Source: Neisseria polysaccharea ATCC 43768
GTDB taxonomy: Bacteria > Pseudomonadota > Gammaproteobacteria > Burkholderiales > Neisseriaceae
Assembly (NCBI GenBank): GCA_000176735.1
Contig: ADBE01000112.1
Coordinates: 85,433-149,432 of the forward strand
Reading direction: 5' to 3'
Length of the DNA stretch: 64,000 nt
In this document: positions 42,734 through 52,492 of the stretch, piece after piece
How the letters are laid out: the number at the start of each line of letters is the position of its first letter
Numbering within the stretch: position 1 is the first letter of the stretch
The notes under the pieces: model-generated
The model's input: only the letters and a program-made list of their open reading frames with translations
The model's database searches: none
Told to the model about the DNA's origin: nothing
Translations under genes and position numbers: made by a program

Positions 42734-43293
42734 CTGTCCACGGGGAACCCTTTCTCACGTATCCGCCGCCAGTCGAAAAAATGGCCGGGGTCGGTTTTGC
42801 GGCCGGGTGCAATGTCCTGATGTCCGGTTACTGCGGCAACGGGGTAGCGGCGGCAGAGGGCTGCCAACAATGTTTCGAGCGAACGGTATTGCGCTTCGGC
42901 AAACGGTTCGAAATCGCAGCCTTCCATTTCGATGCCGATAGAAAAAGCGTTGCATTTTTCCCTGCCGCCGAATGAAGATACGCCGGCATGGTATGCCATA
43001 TTGTCGCAGGAAACGAACTGTACCGTTTCTCCGTCGCGTTTGATTAAGAAATGGCTGGATACGCGCAAAGTGTGTATCAATCCGAAAAACGGGTGGTCGT
43101 TCGGGTCTAGGCGGTTGGCAAAAAGCCTCTCAACCGCATCCGTGCCGTATTCGAACGGCGGCAGCGAGATATTGTGCAATACGACAAGGGAAACCTCTTC
43201 TTTGGACTCCCTCGGGCCGAAATTCGGTGACGGAATGTGGCGCACGCTTTGCAGCCAACCGTCCTGCCAGGGTGCCGTAGCGGGATTGTCCAT
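42721..43293 (-). CDS. ampD: 1,6-anhydro-N-acetylmuramyl-L-alanine amidase
   Basis: 190 aa cytoplasmic zinc amidase recycling peptidoglycan fragments. Zn ligands in VVLHNISLPP (His) and TGHQDIAPGRKTDPGHFFDW (His, Asp). ATG 43293 is 84 bp from the divergent mltG start, with promoters for both in between. Confidence 0.93.
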   Translation of the reverse strand: MDNPATAPWQDGWLQSVRHIPSPNFGPRESKEEVSLVVLHNISLPPFEYGTDAVERLFANRLDPNDHPFFGLIHTLRVSSHFLIKRDGETVQFVSCDNMAYHAGVSSFGGREKCNAFSIGIEMEGCDFEPFAEAQYRSLETLLAALCRRYPVAAVTGHQDIAPGRKTDPGHFFDWRRIREKGFPVDRNAV

Positions 43294-43377
43294 GATGTCC
43301 TTCCTGTCTTATGGGGTAATTTGGGTTATACTGTCGCCCGAATTTTAAGACGTATTCCGAATGCTGGGAATCCTACC

Positions 43378-44373
43378 ATGTTGAGAAAATTGTTGAAATG
43401 GACTGCCGTTTTTTTAATTGCGGCGGCAGCCGTTTTCGCCGTGCTGCTTTTTGTCCCTAAAGACAACGGCAGGGCATACCGAATCAAGATTGCTAAAAAT
43501 CAGGGTATTTCCTCGGTCGGCAGGAAACTTGCCGAAGACCGCATCGTGTACAGCAGACATGTTTTGACGGCGGCAGCCTATGCCTTGGGTGTGCACAACA
43601 GGTTGCACACGGGGACGTACAGACTGCCTTCGGAAGTGTCGGCTTGGGATATTTTGCAGAAAATGCGCGGCGGCAGACCGGATTTGGTTACCGTACAGAT
43701 TATCGAAGGGTCGCGTTTTTCGCATATGAGAAAAGTCATCGACGCAACGCCCGACATCGGACACGACACCAAAGGCTGGAGCAATGAAAAACTGATGGCG
43801 GAAGTTGCGCCCGATGCCTTCAGCGGCAATCCTGAAGGGCAGTTTTTTCCCGACAGCTACGAAATTGATGCGGGCGGCAGCGATTTGCAGATTTACCAAA
43901 CCGCCTACAAGGCGATGCAACGCCGCCTGAATGAGGCATGGGCAGGCAGGCAGGACGGGCTACCTTATAAAAACCCTTATGAAATGCTGATTATGGCGAG
44001 CCTGATCGAAAAGGAAACGGGGCATGAAGCCGACCGCGACCATGTCGCTTCCGTCTTCGTCAACCGCCTGAAAATCGGTATGCGCCTGCAAACCGATCCG
44101 TCCGTGATTTACGGCATGGGTGCGGCATACAAGGGCAAAATCCGTAAAGCCGACCTGCGCCGCGACACGCCGTACAACACCTACACGCGCGGCGGTCTGC
44201 CGCCAACCCCGATTGCGCTGCCCGGCAAGGCGGCACTCGATGCCGCCGCCCATCCGTCCGATGAAAAATACCTGTATTTCGTGTCCAAAATGGACGGCAC
44301 GGGCTTGAGCCAGTTCAGCCATGATTTGACCGAACACAATGCCGCCGTCCGCAAATATATTTTGAAAAAATAA
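43378..44373 (+). CDS. mltG: Endolytic murein transglycosylase MltG
   Basis: 331 aa YceG-like protein: N-terminal membrane anchor (LKWTAVFLIAAAAVFAVLLF), LysM-like part, then the catalytic segment IEKETGHEADRDHVASVFVN with the active Glu and MRLQTDPSVIYGM. Cuts nascent glycan strands. The frame extends upstream but ATG 43378 starts the anchor properly. Confidence 0.93.
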   Translation: MLRKLLKWTAVFLIAAAAVFAVLLFVPKDNGRAYRIKIAKNQGISSVGRKLAEDRIVYSRHVLTAAAYALGVHNRLHTGTYRLPSEVSAWDILQKMRGGRPDLVTVQIIEGSRFSHMRKVIDATPDIGHDTKGWSNEKLMAEVAPDAFSGNPEGQFFPDSYEIDAGGSDLQIYQTAYKAMQRRLNEAWAGRQDGLPYKNPYEMLIMASLIEKETGHEADRDHVASVFVNRLKIGMRLQTDPSVIYGMGAAYKGKIRKADLRRDTPYNTYTRGGLPPTPIALPGKAALDAAAHPSDEKYLYFVSKMDGTGLSQFSHDLTEHNAAVRKYILKK

Positions 44374-44376
44374 ACC

Positions 44377-44412
44377 ATGCCGTCTGAACGCTGAATTTGT
44401 TTCAGACGGCAT
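44377..44412 (+). repeat. Inverted DUS pair between mltG and tmk
   Basis: ATGCCGTCTGAA 44377 and TTCAGACGGCAT 44401; short gap before tmk, so read-through is likely. Confidence 0.82.
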
Positions 44413-44433
44413 ACCCTTACTGGAACTGCAAGC

Positions 44434-45054
44434 ATGAAACCGCAATTCATCACTTTGGACGGCATAGACGGAGCCGGAAAATCCACCAACCTTGCCGTCA
44501 TCAAAGCATGGTTTGAACGGAGGGGGCTGCCCGTGCTGTTCACGCGCGAGCCGGGCGGAACGCCGGTCGGTGAGGCCTTGCGCGAAATCCTGCTCAACCC
44601 TGAAACCAAAGCAGGTTTGCGTGCGGAAACACTGATGATGTTCGCCGCCAGAATGCAGCATATTGAAGACGTGATATTGCCTGCACTTTCAGACGGCATC
44701 CATGTCGTGTCCGATCGTTTTACCGATGCGACCTTCGCCTATCAGGGCGGCGGGCGGGGGATGCCGTCTGAAGACATTGAAATTTTGGAACATTGGGTGC
44801 AGGGCGGTTTGCGCCCCGATTTGACCCTGCTGTTGGATGTGCCGCTCGAAGTGTCGATGGCGCGTATCGGACAGTCGCGCGAGAAAGACCGGTTCGAGCA
44901 GGAACAGGAAGATTTCTTCATGCGTGTGCGCAGCGTTTATCTGAACCGTGCCGCCGCCTGTCCCGAACGGTACGCCGTTATCGACAGTAACCGCAGCTTG
45001 GATGAAGTCAGAAACAACATAGAAAGAGTGTTGGACGGACATTTCGGCTGTTAA
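44434..45054 (+). CDS. tmk: Thymidylate kinase
   Basis: 206 aa, dTMP to dTDP. P-loop LDGIDGAGKSTN, DRX motif VVSDRFTDATFAYQGGGRG, lid region GQSREKDRFEQEQEDFF. Two oppositely oriented DUS lie inside the gene (44688-44699 and 44761-44772) and are translated as LSDGIHVV and GMPSEDIEIL either side of the DRX motif, so the enzyme has absorbed an uptake-sequence pair. Confidence 0.95.
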   Translation: MKPQFITLDGIDGAGKSTNLAVIKAWFERRGLPVLFTREPGGTPVGEALREILLNPETKAGLRAETLMMFAARMQHIEDVILPALSDGIHVVSDRFTDATFAYQGGGRGMPSEDIEILEHWVQGGLRPDLTLLLDVPLEVSMARIGQSREKDRFEQEQEDFFMRVRSVYLNRAAACPERYAVIDSNRSLDEVRNNIERVLDGHFGC

Positions 45055-45275
45055 TGCGGCAAATATTGAAACAAGCGCATCCACCCGCGCCGAAAATCAA
45101 ACGGCAGTGCCGCAGGTGAAAATGGCGGTATGCGCCAAACTTTCGGCATGATAGAATTACGCTCGGTTACAAGGCAGGATGCGTCGGCAATATTAACGAA
45201 CCGCCCGTAACATGATGACCCGAAAGCGTTTCGGACAGTCCGATTCAAATCTTTTTCTCGCAACAGGATTGACAC

Positions 45276-46556
45276 ATGGAAAACTCATTGAAAGAAGCCG
45301 CCCTGCAGTTCCACGAATTCCCCGTGCCGGGCAAAATCTCCGTTACCCCAACCAAATCTCTGGCCACTTCTAAAGATTTGGCGTTGGCGTACTCTCCTGG
45401 CGTAGCCGCTCCTTGTATGGAAATCCATGCCGATCCGCAAAATGCCTACAAATACACCGCCAAAGGCAACTTGGTCGCCGTCATTTCCAACGGTACGGCC
45501 GTTTTAGGCTTGGGCGACATCGGCGCGCTGGCGGGCAAACCTGTGATGGAAGGCAAAGGCGTATTGTTCAAAAAATTCGCCGGTGTGGATGTGTTCGATA
45601 TCGAAATCGATGAAAAAGACCCGCAAAAACTGGTGGACATCATCGCTGCTTTAGAGCCGACCTTCGGCGGCATCAACCTCGAAGACATCAAAGCACCCGA
45701 GTGTTTCTACATCGAACGCGAATTACGCAAACGCTGCAAAATCCCCGTATTCCACGACGACCAGCACGGCACGGCCATCATTACCGCCGCCGCCGTATTG
45801 AACGCCCTGCGTTTTACCGGCCGTAAAATCGAAGAAGCGACCTTGGTATGTTCCGGTGCGGGCGCGGCCGCGATTGCCTGCCTGAACCAACTGCTGGATT
45901 TGGGCTTGAAACGTGAAAACGTAACCGTTTGCGACTCCAAAGGCGTGATTTACCAAACCCGCGAAGACAAAGACCGCATGGACGAATCCAAAAAATTCTA
46001 CGCCGTTGAAGACAATGGCCAGCGCGTACTTGCCGATGCCGTCAAAGGTAAAGACATCTTCTTGGGTCTCTCCGGTGCAAACCTGCTGACTCCTGAAATG
46101 TTGAACACCATGAACGAAAAACCCATCGTGTTCGCTATGGCCAACCCGAATCCGGAAATCCTGCCGCCGCTGGCGAAAGAAACCCGTCCGGACGTGGTTA
46201 TCGGCACCGGCCGTTCAGACTTTCCGAACCAAGTCAACAATGTATTGTGCTTCCCGTTCATCTTCCGCGGTGCGTTGGATGTCGGCGCGACGACCATCAA
46301 CGAAGAAATGAAACGCGCCTGTGTGTATGCTTTGGCAGATTTGGCGATGGAAGAAGTAACCGAAGAAGTGGTTGCCGCTTACGGTAAGAAATTCGAATTC
46401 GGCGCGGAATACCTGATTCCGACCCCGTTCGACTCCCGCCTGCTGCCTCGCGTCGCTACGGCTGCCGCCAAAGCAGCGATGGAAAGCGGCGTGGCAACCC
46501 GTCCGATTGCAGATTTGGAAGCCTACGCCGCCAAGCTGGGCGAATGGAAGCTGTAA
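45276..46556 (+). CDS. maeB: NADP-type malic enzyme (short form)
   Basis: 426 aa; oxidatively decarboxylates malate to pyruvate. Malic domain [12 protein letters not shown], metal-site [10 protein letters not shown], and Rossmann [16 protein letters not shown]. It lacks the C-terminal phosphotransacetylase-like domain of E. coli MaeB (about 760 aa). Monocistronic with a DUS-like terminator. Confidence 0.9.
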   Translation: MENSLKEAALQFHEFPVPGKISVTPTKSLATSKDLALAYSPGVAAPCMEIHADPQNAYKYTAKGNLVAVISNGTAVLGLGDIGALAGKPVMEGKGVLFKKFAGVDVFDIEIDEKDPQKLVDIIAALEPTFGGINLEDIKAPECFYIERELRKRCKIPVFHDDQHGTAIITAAAVLNALRFTGRKIEEATLVCSGAGAAAIACLNQLLDLGLKRENVTVCDSKGVIYQTREDKDRMDESKKFYAVEDNGQRVLADAVKGKDIFLGLSGANLLTPEMLNTMNEKPIVFAMANPNPEILPPLAKETRPDVVIGTGRSDFPNQVNNVLCFPFIFRGALDVGATTINEEMKRACVYALADLAMEEVTEEVVAAYGKKFEFGAEYLIPTPFDSRLLPRVATAAAKAAMESGVATRPIADLEAYAAKLGEWKL

Positions 46557-46572
46557 GCCGTTTGCGGTTTGA

Positions 46573-46608
46573 AATGCCGTCTGAACTGTTTTCAGGCGGC
46601 ATTTTGCT
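46573..46608 (+). terminator. maeB terminator from an imperfect DUS pair
   Basis: ATGCCGTCTGAA 46573-46584 pairs with TTCAGGCGGCAT 46591-46602 (one mismatch), then TTTTG. Confidence 0.8.
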
Positions 46609-46638
46609 GTCAGATTGATAAATGAAAGATACTGGAAA

Positions 46639-46914
46639 ATGAAAGAGATGGAGTCTATCCGTTATCATATCGGCGATATGCCCGAGACTTCAAAACAAAC
46701 CGCCCCCGTTATGACGACAGGACAGTGGGTGTTGACGATGATTGTTTTCATGATTCCTTTGGTCAACATCATTATGCTTTTTGTTTGGGCATTCGGCATC
46801 GGCAACCCCAACCGTGCCAATTTCTGTAAAGCGCAGTTGCTTATTTACCTGATTGGTTTGCTTATCGGTTCGGTCTTGTTTATGGGTTGGTCTGCATTGG
46901 GTACGCATTATTAA
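46639..46914 (+). CDS. Small two-segment membrane protein, unknown
   Basis: About 91 aa with two hydrophobic segments ([20 protein letters not shown] and [20 protein letters not shown]). Start uncertain between ATG 46639 and 46648. Its stop overlaps a possible lpxK start (TAATG at 46912-46916), hinting at coupling. Unknown function. Confidence 0.68.
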   Translation: MKEMESIRYHIGDMPETSKQTAPVMTTGQWVLTMIVFMIPLVNIIMLFVWAFGIGNPNRANFCKAQLLIYLIGLLIGSVLFMGWSALGTHY

Positions 46915-46952
46915 TGCCCCGGCTGATTCTGCTTCGGGGACTGGTATCGAAT

Positions 46953-47990
46953 ATGCCGAATTATTTTAACCTTCATACCCTTATCGAACGGCATTGGCAA
47001 AAACCTTATCCGGTTTTGTCTTTTCTGCTCAAGCCGCTCTCCGGGCTGTTTGCCAAAATTGCGGCAAAACGGCGGGCGGATTTTCTATCGGGAAAACGGC
47101 AAAGCGAAAAGCTGCCCGTGCCTGTGGTCGTGGTCGGCAACATCCATGCCGGCGGTACAGGAAAAACGCCGATTGTTGCCGCGCTGGTGTCGGGTTTGCA
47201 GGAAAAGGGCGTCAAGGTCGGCATCATCAGCCGAGGCTACGGGCGCAAGAGCAAGGCGGTTCATGTATTGAATGCCGAGAGCCGAGCGGAAGATGCGGGC
47301 GATGAGCCTTTGCTACTGTTCCGCAAAACCGGTGCGCCGACGGCGGTGGGCAGCAGCCGTGCGGAGGCAGGCAGGGCGTTGCTGGCGGCGCATCCCGATA
47401 TCGGACTGATTGTGGCGGACGACGGTTTGCAGCATTACGCCCTGCGGCGAGATGTGGAAATCGCGGTGTTTCCGGCGGCGGATACGGGGCGTACGGATTT
47501 GGGCTTGCTGCCCAACGGCAGTTTGCGCGAACCTTTGTCGAGATTGGAAAGCGTGGATGCGGTGGTGGTCGGCGGCAGGGCGGATACGTCGTTTATGCCG
47601 TCTGAAAATATGTTTCACAGCCGTATCGAAACGGGGCAAATTTACCGTTTGAACCGGCCGTCCGAAAAACTGGATATTTCGACATTGTCAGGGAAGCGCG
47701 TCGCAGCGGTTGCCGGTATCGCCAGACCGCAGCGTTTCTTCGATACTCTGACACACATGGGCATCCGTCTTGACCAAACGGTTGCTCTGCCCGACCATGC
47801 CGATATTTCCAATCGGGATTTGCCGCCTGCCGATGTGGTGCTGGTAACTGAAAAAGATGCGGTCAAATTTTCAGACGGCATTTGCACCGATAATGTTTGG
47901 GTGCTGCCGGTTTGTGCGATAATCGAACCTGATTTGGCGGCGTTTGTGTTGGCACGTTTGAAAAAAAACAAGATGCCGTCTGAAAGCTAA
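46953..47990 (+). CDS. lpxK: Tetraacyldisaccharide 4'-kinase
   Basis: 345 aa inner-membrane kinase of lipid A synthesis. Walker [46 protein letters not shown] 46953 ([10 protein letters not shown]) is chosen; ATG 46914, overlapping the upstream stop, would add 13 residues. Three DUS are in frame: MPSEN (about 47595), FSDGI (47870) and the C-terminal KMPSES (47973), so the protein literally ends in a DUS. Confidence 0.92.
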   Translation: MPNYFNLHTLIERHWQKPYPVLSFLLKPLSGLFAKIAAKRRADFLSGKRQSEKLPVPVVVVGNIHAGGTGKTPIVAALVSGLQEKGVKVGIISRGYGRKSKAVHVLNAESRAEDAGDEPLLLFRKTGAPTAVGSSRAEAGRALLAAHPDIGLIVADDGLQHYALRRDVEIAVFPAADTGRTDLGLLPNGSLREPLSRLESVDAVVVGGRADTSFMPSENMFHSRIETGQIYRLNRPSEKLDISTLSGKRVAAVAGIARPQRFFDTLTHMGIRLDQTVALPDHADISNRDLPPADVVLVTEKDAVKFSDGICTDNVWVLPVCAIIEPDLAAFVLARLKKNKMPSES

Positions 47991-48034
47991 GTGTTTTATC
48001 CTGAGTACCCTTATTTTGATTTTTGGAGAAAAAA

Positions 48035-48574
48035 ATGAAAGAAATAATGATGTTATGTGCTGTTGCCTTGTCTGTTTCGGCGTGTGTCAGCACCGAATTG
48101 TCATCGGCAAACAAGCCATATAATCCGTCGAGCGATGCGCGCATCCGCCTGTACGGACAAAACGGCAGACCCACTGTTTTAACCATCGATCCCAAAGGCA
48201 AAGCGGAAAAAGTCGTCGTAGGCGGCGGTATGGGACAGAGCATGGCATCCCTTTTCCATCTGAAAGGGAATGAAAGCATCGGTATGCCTGAATCTGAATT
48301 CAGTAAAAATCCTTCACAATTCAACAATATCGGTTCAAACGCATTTTTCAAAGAGTTTATCGTTCCGGCAAATGTGGAAATTGCTTTGAAAAATACGATT
48401 AACGCGCCCGCCCATGTCATGAAAAATGCACAGGGAAACACAGTTTATAAACGGTATCTCAGCTGTGATGCCGGTACTTTGACGTTTAAACCCGAAGCAG
48501 GCAAGGATTATGAAGCCGTTCCTGCACCGTCAACCCATCAATGCGGTATCCAATTGATTGAGTTGCAGAAATAA
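48035..48574 (+). CDS. Lipoprotein, unknown function
   Basis: 179 aa. Signal peptide with lipobox VSAC (MMLCAVALSVSACVSTEL), so probably lipidated. The rest contains LYGQNGRPTVLTIDPKG and three further Cys residues. GGAG 6 bp before ATG 48035. No family recognised. Confidence 0.78.
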   Translation: MKEIMMLCAVALSVSACVSTELSSANKPYNPSSDARIRLYGQNGRPTVLTIDPKGKAEKVVVGGGMGQSMASLFHLKGNESIGMPESEFSKNPSQFNNIGSNAFFKEFIVPANVEIALKNTINAPAHVMKNAQGNTVYKRYLSCDAGTLTFKPEAGKDYEAVPAPSTHQCGIQLIELQK

Positions 48575-48685
48575 TGGTTTGATTGTGGAAAATATGCCCA
48601 CACTCGACCGCGCATCAGGCGTTGTCTTGTGTCACGCGGTGATTGATGTTTTAAAAACGAAATTTCCAGTCCGGAGGAGTCTTTG

Positions 48686-49261
48686 ATGAAACTGAAAACC
48701 TTACTGCTTGCCGCCGCATTCGTATGCACCAATGCTTTTGCCGCCCCGCCCAGCGACGCGTCGCTGGAGCGTTGGCTGGATACGCAGAATTTTGACCGAG
48801 ATATAGAAAAAAATATGATTGAGGGCTTTAATGCCGGATTTAAACCGTATGCGGACAAAGCCCTTGCCGAAATGCCGAAAGAGAAAAAAGATCAGGCGGC
48901 AAAAGCCTTTAACCGCTATCGTGAGAATGTTTTGAAAGATTTGATTACGCCCGAAGTGAAACAGGCTGTCCGCAATACTTTATTGAAGAATGCCCGTGAG
49001 ATATATACGCAAGAAGAAATTGACGGCATGATTGCCTTTTACGGTTCGCCTGTCGGTCAGTCCGTCGTTGCCAAAAATCCGCGCTTAATCAAGAAATCGA
49101 TGAGTGAAATAGCGGTATCTTGGACTGCATTGTCAGGGAAAATCGCGCGACATCATCTGCCCGAGTTTACGGAAGAGTTGCGACGCATCATCTGCGGCGG
49201 TAAAAATCCCGATGCGGGCTGTAAACAAGCCGGACAGCTTGGGAAAAGGCATCAGAAATAA
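48686..49261 (+). CDS. Exported DUF2059-type protein
   Basis: 191 aa with signal peptide (MKLKTLLLAAAFVCTNAFA) and a helical DUF2059-like domain (TQEEIDGMIAFYGSPVGQSV, typical). Function unknown. GGAGGAG before ATG 48686 (a TTG codon precedes it). Confidence 0.8.
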   Translation: MKLKTLLLAAAFVCTNAFAAPPSDASLERWLDTQNFDRDIEKNMIEGFNAGFKPYADKALAEMPKEKKDQAAKAFNRYRENVLKDLITPEVKQAVRNTLLKNAREIYTQEEIDGMIAFYGSPVGQSVVAKNPRLIKKSMSEIAVSWTALSGKIARHHLPEFTEELRRIICGGKNPDAGCKQAGQLGKRHQK

Positions 49262-49310
49262 ATAATAGCCGCCTGAAATATTGCAGAGGGCATCCGATTG
49301 ATTAAACTAT

Positions 49311-49465
49311 TATAGTGGATTAACAAAAACCAGTACGGCGTTGCCTCGCCTTAGCTCAAAGAGAACGATTCTCTAAGGTGCTGAAGCACCAAGTGAATCG
49401 GTTCCGTACTATCTGTACTGTCTGCGGCTTCGTCGCCTTGTCCTGATTTTTGTTAATCCACTATA
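49311..49465. repeat. Correia repeat enclosed element (copy 2, 155 bp)
   Basis: Same termini and interior as the copy at 11699, differing at a few bases. Its right end is 17 bp before the ycaR start and carries the only room for an upstream promoter of ycaR-kdsB. Confidence 0.93.
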
Positions 49466-49482
49466 AACTCGAAAGAGACCCT

Positions 49483-49665
49483 ATGGAAAAAAAATTCTTA
49501 GACATCCTCGTTTGTCCCGTTACCAAAGGCAGGCTGGAATATCATCAGGACAAACAAGAGTTGTGGAGCCGTCAAGCCAAGCTGGCGTATCCGATTAAAG
49601 ACGGCATTCCCTATATGCTGGAAAACGAAGCGCGAGCGTTGAGCGAAGAGGAACTCAAAGCATGA
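49483..49665 (+). CDS. ycaR: Trm112/YcaR-family small protein
   Basis: 60 aa zinc-ribbon-like protein of the YcaR/Trm112 family ([19 protein letters not shown]), usually next to kdsB. Only one Cxxx is present rather than four Cys, as in E. coli YcaR. GAAAGAGACC before ATG 49483. Its stop overlaps the kdsB start (ATGA). Confidence 0.88.
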
Positions 49666-50423
49666 CCGAATTTGTCGTATTGATTCCGGCGCGGCTGGAT
49701 TCATCGCGCCTGCCCGGAAAAGCCTTGGCGGACATCCACGGCAAACCGATGGTCGTGCGCGTTGCCGAACAGGCGGCAAAAAGTAAAGCCGCGCGCGTCG
49801 TCGTCGCCACCGATCATCCCGACATTCAGACGGCCTGTCAGGCGCACGGCGTCGAAGTCGTCATGACTTCAAACCGGCACGAAAGCGGCACGACGCGCCT
49901 TGCCGAAGCCGCCGCCGCGCTGAAGCTGCCGCAACATCTGGTGGTTGTCAACGTACAGGGCGACGAGCCGCTGATTGCACCCGAACTCATCGACCGCACT
50001 GCCGAAGTCTTGGTGGAAAACAACGTCCAAATGGCGACCGCCGCCCACGAATTGCACGATTTCGACGAATTGATGAATCCCAACGCCGTCAAAGTCGTCC
50101 TCGACAAAAACCGCAACGCCATCTACTTCAGCCGCGCCCCGATTCCCTATCCGCGCGATGCAATGCGTGCCGGAAAACGCGAAATGCCGTCTGAAACCGC
50201 CGTCCTGCGCCATATCGGCATCTACGCCTACCGCGTCGGCTTCCTGCAACGCTACACCGAAATGAGCGTTTCGCCGCTGGAAACCATTGAATCGCTGGAG
50301 CAACTGCGCGTCCTGTGGCATGGCTACCCGATTGCCGTCGAAACCGCCAAAGAAGCCCCCGCCGCCGGTGTGGATACGCAGGAAGATTTGGATAGGGTTC
50401 GTGCTGTATTTCAGACCGTATAA
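49662..50423 (+). CDS. kdsB: 3-deoxy-manno-octulosonate cytidylyltransferase
   Basis: 253 aa; activates Kdo as CMP-Kdo for lipooligosaccharide core. [20 protein letters not shown] and [10 protein letters not shown] are family signatures. Coupled to ycaR by 4-bp overlap. An AG-DUS (about 49793) and an AT-DUS ([13 protein letters not shown], 50184) are translated inside. Confidence 0.95.
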
Positions 50424-50445
50424 AACAGGTTCAAAGGGAAAAGAT

Positions 50446-50961
50446 ATGCAGCAACATATTGAAAAATGGCAACACTTGAGTCGTGAAGAACAGAAAATCC
50501 TTGCCGAAGTATGGGGTCTCGTGCAAAACGATGATCAGGAGGTTCACTATGAAATGCTCAAATTGAACGCACCCGACGAAGCTAGCGCCGAATTTTGGTT
50601 CAGAATGGCAGAAATACTCAGCACCCTGCCGCCCAACCGTTCCCTCGACCTTAGAATGAACGGCGGCAGGCTGGCGACCGCCGTATCCATCCTTTCCGTC
50701 ATGATTGAAGACAATCCCGACATACCGCAGCTTTGGGCGCAAAAAATTACCGCCCTCAACTATTTGGCACACGGACACAAAGCCCGTGCCGACGGTTTGG
50801 CACAACAGCCCGATAAAGCGGCAGAAGCCAACGAGGAGGAATACCTGACCAAAGCCCTGTCGCAAAACCTGCTGTCAACATTGGATACGGCACTTGCACG
50901 TTTTCCTGAAGACGCGTGGTTTCAGGAAGCTAAGCAAGATGCCCAAAAGCATTTTTTATGA
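50446..50961 (+). CDS. Helical cytoplasmic protein, unknown
   Basis: 171 aa, no signal peptide, helical throughout and rich in acidic and Ala residues (WQHLSREEQKILAEVWGLVQ, LARFPEDAWFQEAKQDAQKH). Resembles a TPR-like fold by eye but no family is assigned. Starts 22 bp after kdsB and probably belongs to that operon. Confidence 0.68.
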   Translation: MQQHIEKWQHLSREEQKILAEVWGLVQNDDQEVHYEMLKLNAPDEASAEFWFRMAEILSTLPPNRSLDLRMNGGRLATAVSILSVMIEDNPDIPQLWAQKITALNYLAHGHKARADGLAQQPDKAAEANEEEYLTKALSQNLLSTLDTALARFPEDAWFQEAKQDAQKHFL

Positions 50962-51109
50962 GGATTTGATTGATAAGAAAAGTAATGCGCCCCTCTGATG
51001 GGACGCAATATATAAGGATATTTTGTTTTGAGAAACGCCGATTGCTAGTATTAATGAGGTAAATATTATTTAATTTCAAGATGCTGATATTTATACTTCC
51101 TGTTTCTTC
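50962..51109. other. AT-rich gap before tRNA-Ser
   Basis: About 150 bp of low-GC sequence with no gene. Confidence 0.5.
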
Positions 51110-51138
51110 TTGACGGTATCAACAAAGTTAATTACAAT
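51110..51138 (+). promoter_or_regulatory. tRNA-Ser promoter
   Basis: TTGACG, 17-bp spacer, TACAAT, ending 13 bp before the tRNA. Confidence 0.82.
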
Positions 51139-51151
51139 TCTGCTTTCCTTA

Positions 51152-51244
51152 GGAGTAATGGCTGAGAGGCTGAAGGCACTTCCCTGCTAAGGAAGCATGT
51201 GGGGTCAACCTGCATCGAGGGTTCGAATCCCTCTTACTCCGCCA
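51152..51244 (+). tRNA. tRNA-Ser (anticodon GCT)
   Basis: 93 nt class II tRNA: acceptor GGAGTAA/TTACTCC, anticodon stem CTTCC/GGAAG around CTGCTAA (anticodon GCT), long variable arm, GGTTCGAATCC T arm, encoded CCA. Reads AGC/AGU. Confidence 0.95.
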
Positions 51245-51251
51245 GATAAAA

Positions 51252-51286
51252 AAATAGACGCTGTGTTTTACAGCGTCTATTTTTTT
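51252..51286 (+). terminator. tRNA-Ser terminator
   Basis: Hairpin AATAGACGCTGT / ACAGCGTCTATT around a GTTTT loop, then T6. Confidence 0.88.
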
Positions 51287-51351
51287 ATGCAATTTTATAG
51301 CGGGTTGACAAAACTGGTATGGTATTGCCCTGTCTTGATTTTGAATTTTGT

Positions 51352-51508
51352 TTTAGTGGATTAAATTTAAACTAGTACGGCGTTGCCTCGCCTTAGCTCA
51401 AAGAGAACGATTCTCTAAGGTGCTGAAGCACCAAGTGAATCGGCTCCGTACTATTTGTACTGTCTGCGGCTTCGTCGCCTTGTCCTGATTTAAATTTAAT
51501 CCACTATA
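51352..51508. repeat. Correia repeat enclosed element (copy 3, 157 bp)
   Basis: Interior as in copies 1 and 2, but both ends read TAGTGGATTAAATTTAAAC. At its right edge the terminus continues to TATAAT (51505-51510) upstream of trpA. A half-like sequence TATAGCGGGTTGACAAAAC lies just before it at 51297. Confidence 0.92.
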
Positions 51509-51670
51509 ATCCGAGATGTTTGCCGTTTATTTCTGCCTCGTTCAAACGGCGGCTCTGATCTACGCGGTTTCTGTTTGCCGTATTCTCCTATCCGTACCGC
51601 AAATGTTATACTGGGAAAAATTTACTGATTGTGTTTTACGGCATATTTGCCGATAGGATGGAAGAGACAA

Positions 51671-52456
51671 ATGAGCAGAATCCGGCAGGCTTTTGCCGCT
51701 TTGGATGGCGGAAAGGCATTGATTCCCTATATTACGGTGGGCGATCCCGATATTCGGACAACTTTGGCAATAATGCACAGTATGGTTGCAAATGGTGCGG
51801 ATATTTTAGAGTTGGGTGTGCCTTTTTCCGACCCGATGGCAGACGGGCCGGTTATTCAGCGTGCGGCGGAACGGGCGTTGGTAAACGGTGTTTCTCTGCG
51901 CGATGTCTTGGATGTTGTCAGAAGGTTTCGTGAAACCGACACGCAAACGCCGGTTGTTTTGATGGGGTATTTGAATCCCATACATAAGATGGGTTATCGG
52001 GAGTTTGCTCAGGAAGCCGCAAAGGCGGGGGTGGATGGTGTGTTGACAGTGGATTCCCCCATTGAAACCATCGATTCTTTATATCGCGAGCTGAAAGGCA
52101 ACGGGGTTGACTGTATTTTCCTGATTGCACCTACAACGACTGAACGGCGCATTAAGACCATTGCACAATTTGCAGGTGGTTTCGTCTATTATGTATCGCT
52201 CAAAGGGGTAACGGGTGCGGCAAGTTTGGATACGGATGAAGTTTCGAGTAGAATAGAGTATTTGCGTCAGTATATTGATATTCCCATCGGTGTCGGTTTC
52301 GGTATCAGCAATGCGGAAAGTGCACGCAAAATCGGCCGGGTTGCCGACGCAGTCATTGTCGGCAGCCGGATTGTGAAAGAGATTGAAAACAATGCGGGCA
52401 ACGAGGCTGCGGCCGTCGGTGCTTTGGTCAAAGAGTTGAAGGATGCTGTGCGCTGA
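51671..52456 (+). CDS. trpA: Tryptophan synthase alpha subunit
   Basis: 261 aa (beta/alpha)8 barrel cleaving indole-3-glycerol phosphate. LELGVPFSDPMADGPVIQRA with catalytic Glu, LVDSPIE-like VLTVDSPIETIDSLY, and phosphate loop GVGFGISNAES. ATG 51671 (MSRIRQAFAALDGG) with GAAGAGACAA. It is separate from trpB here, followed 36 bp later by accD. Confidence 0.95.
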   Translation: MSRIRQAFAALDGGKALIPYITVGDPDIRTTLAIMHSMVANGADILELGVPFSDPMADGPVIQRAAERALVNGVSLRDVLDVVRRFRETDTQTPVVLMGYLNPIHKMGYREFAQEAAKAGVDGVLTVDSPIETIDSLYRELKGNGVDCIFLIAPTTTERRIKTIAQFAGGFVYYVSLKGVTGAASLDTDEVSSRIEYLRQYIDIPIGVGFGISNAESARKIGRVADAVIVGSRIVKEIENNAGNEAAAVGALVKELKDAVR

Positions 52457-52492
52457 TTCTGTCACGCATTCTAAATATTTTAGGAGTTGTCC

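Noticed and set aside
51152..51244. tRNA-Ser as the attachment site of an integrated element
   Set aside because: No integrase and no repeat of the tRNA 3' end downstream; only a Correia element follows.
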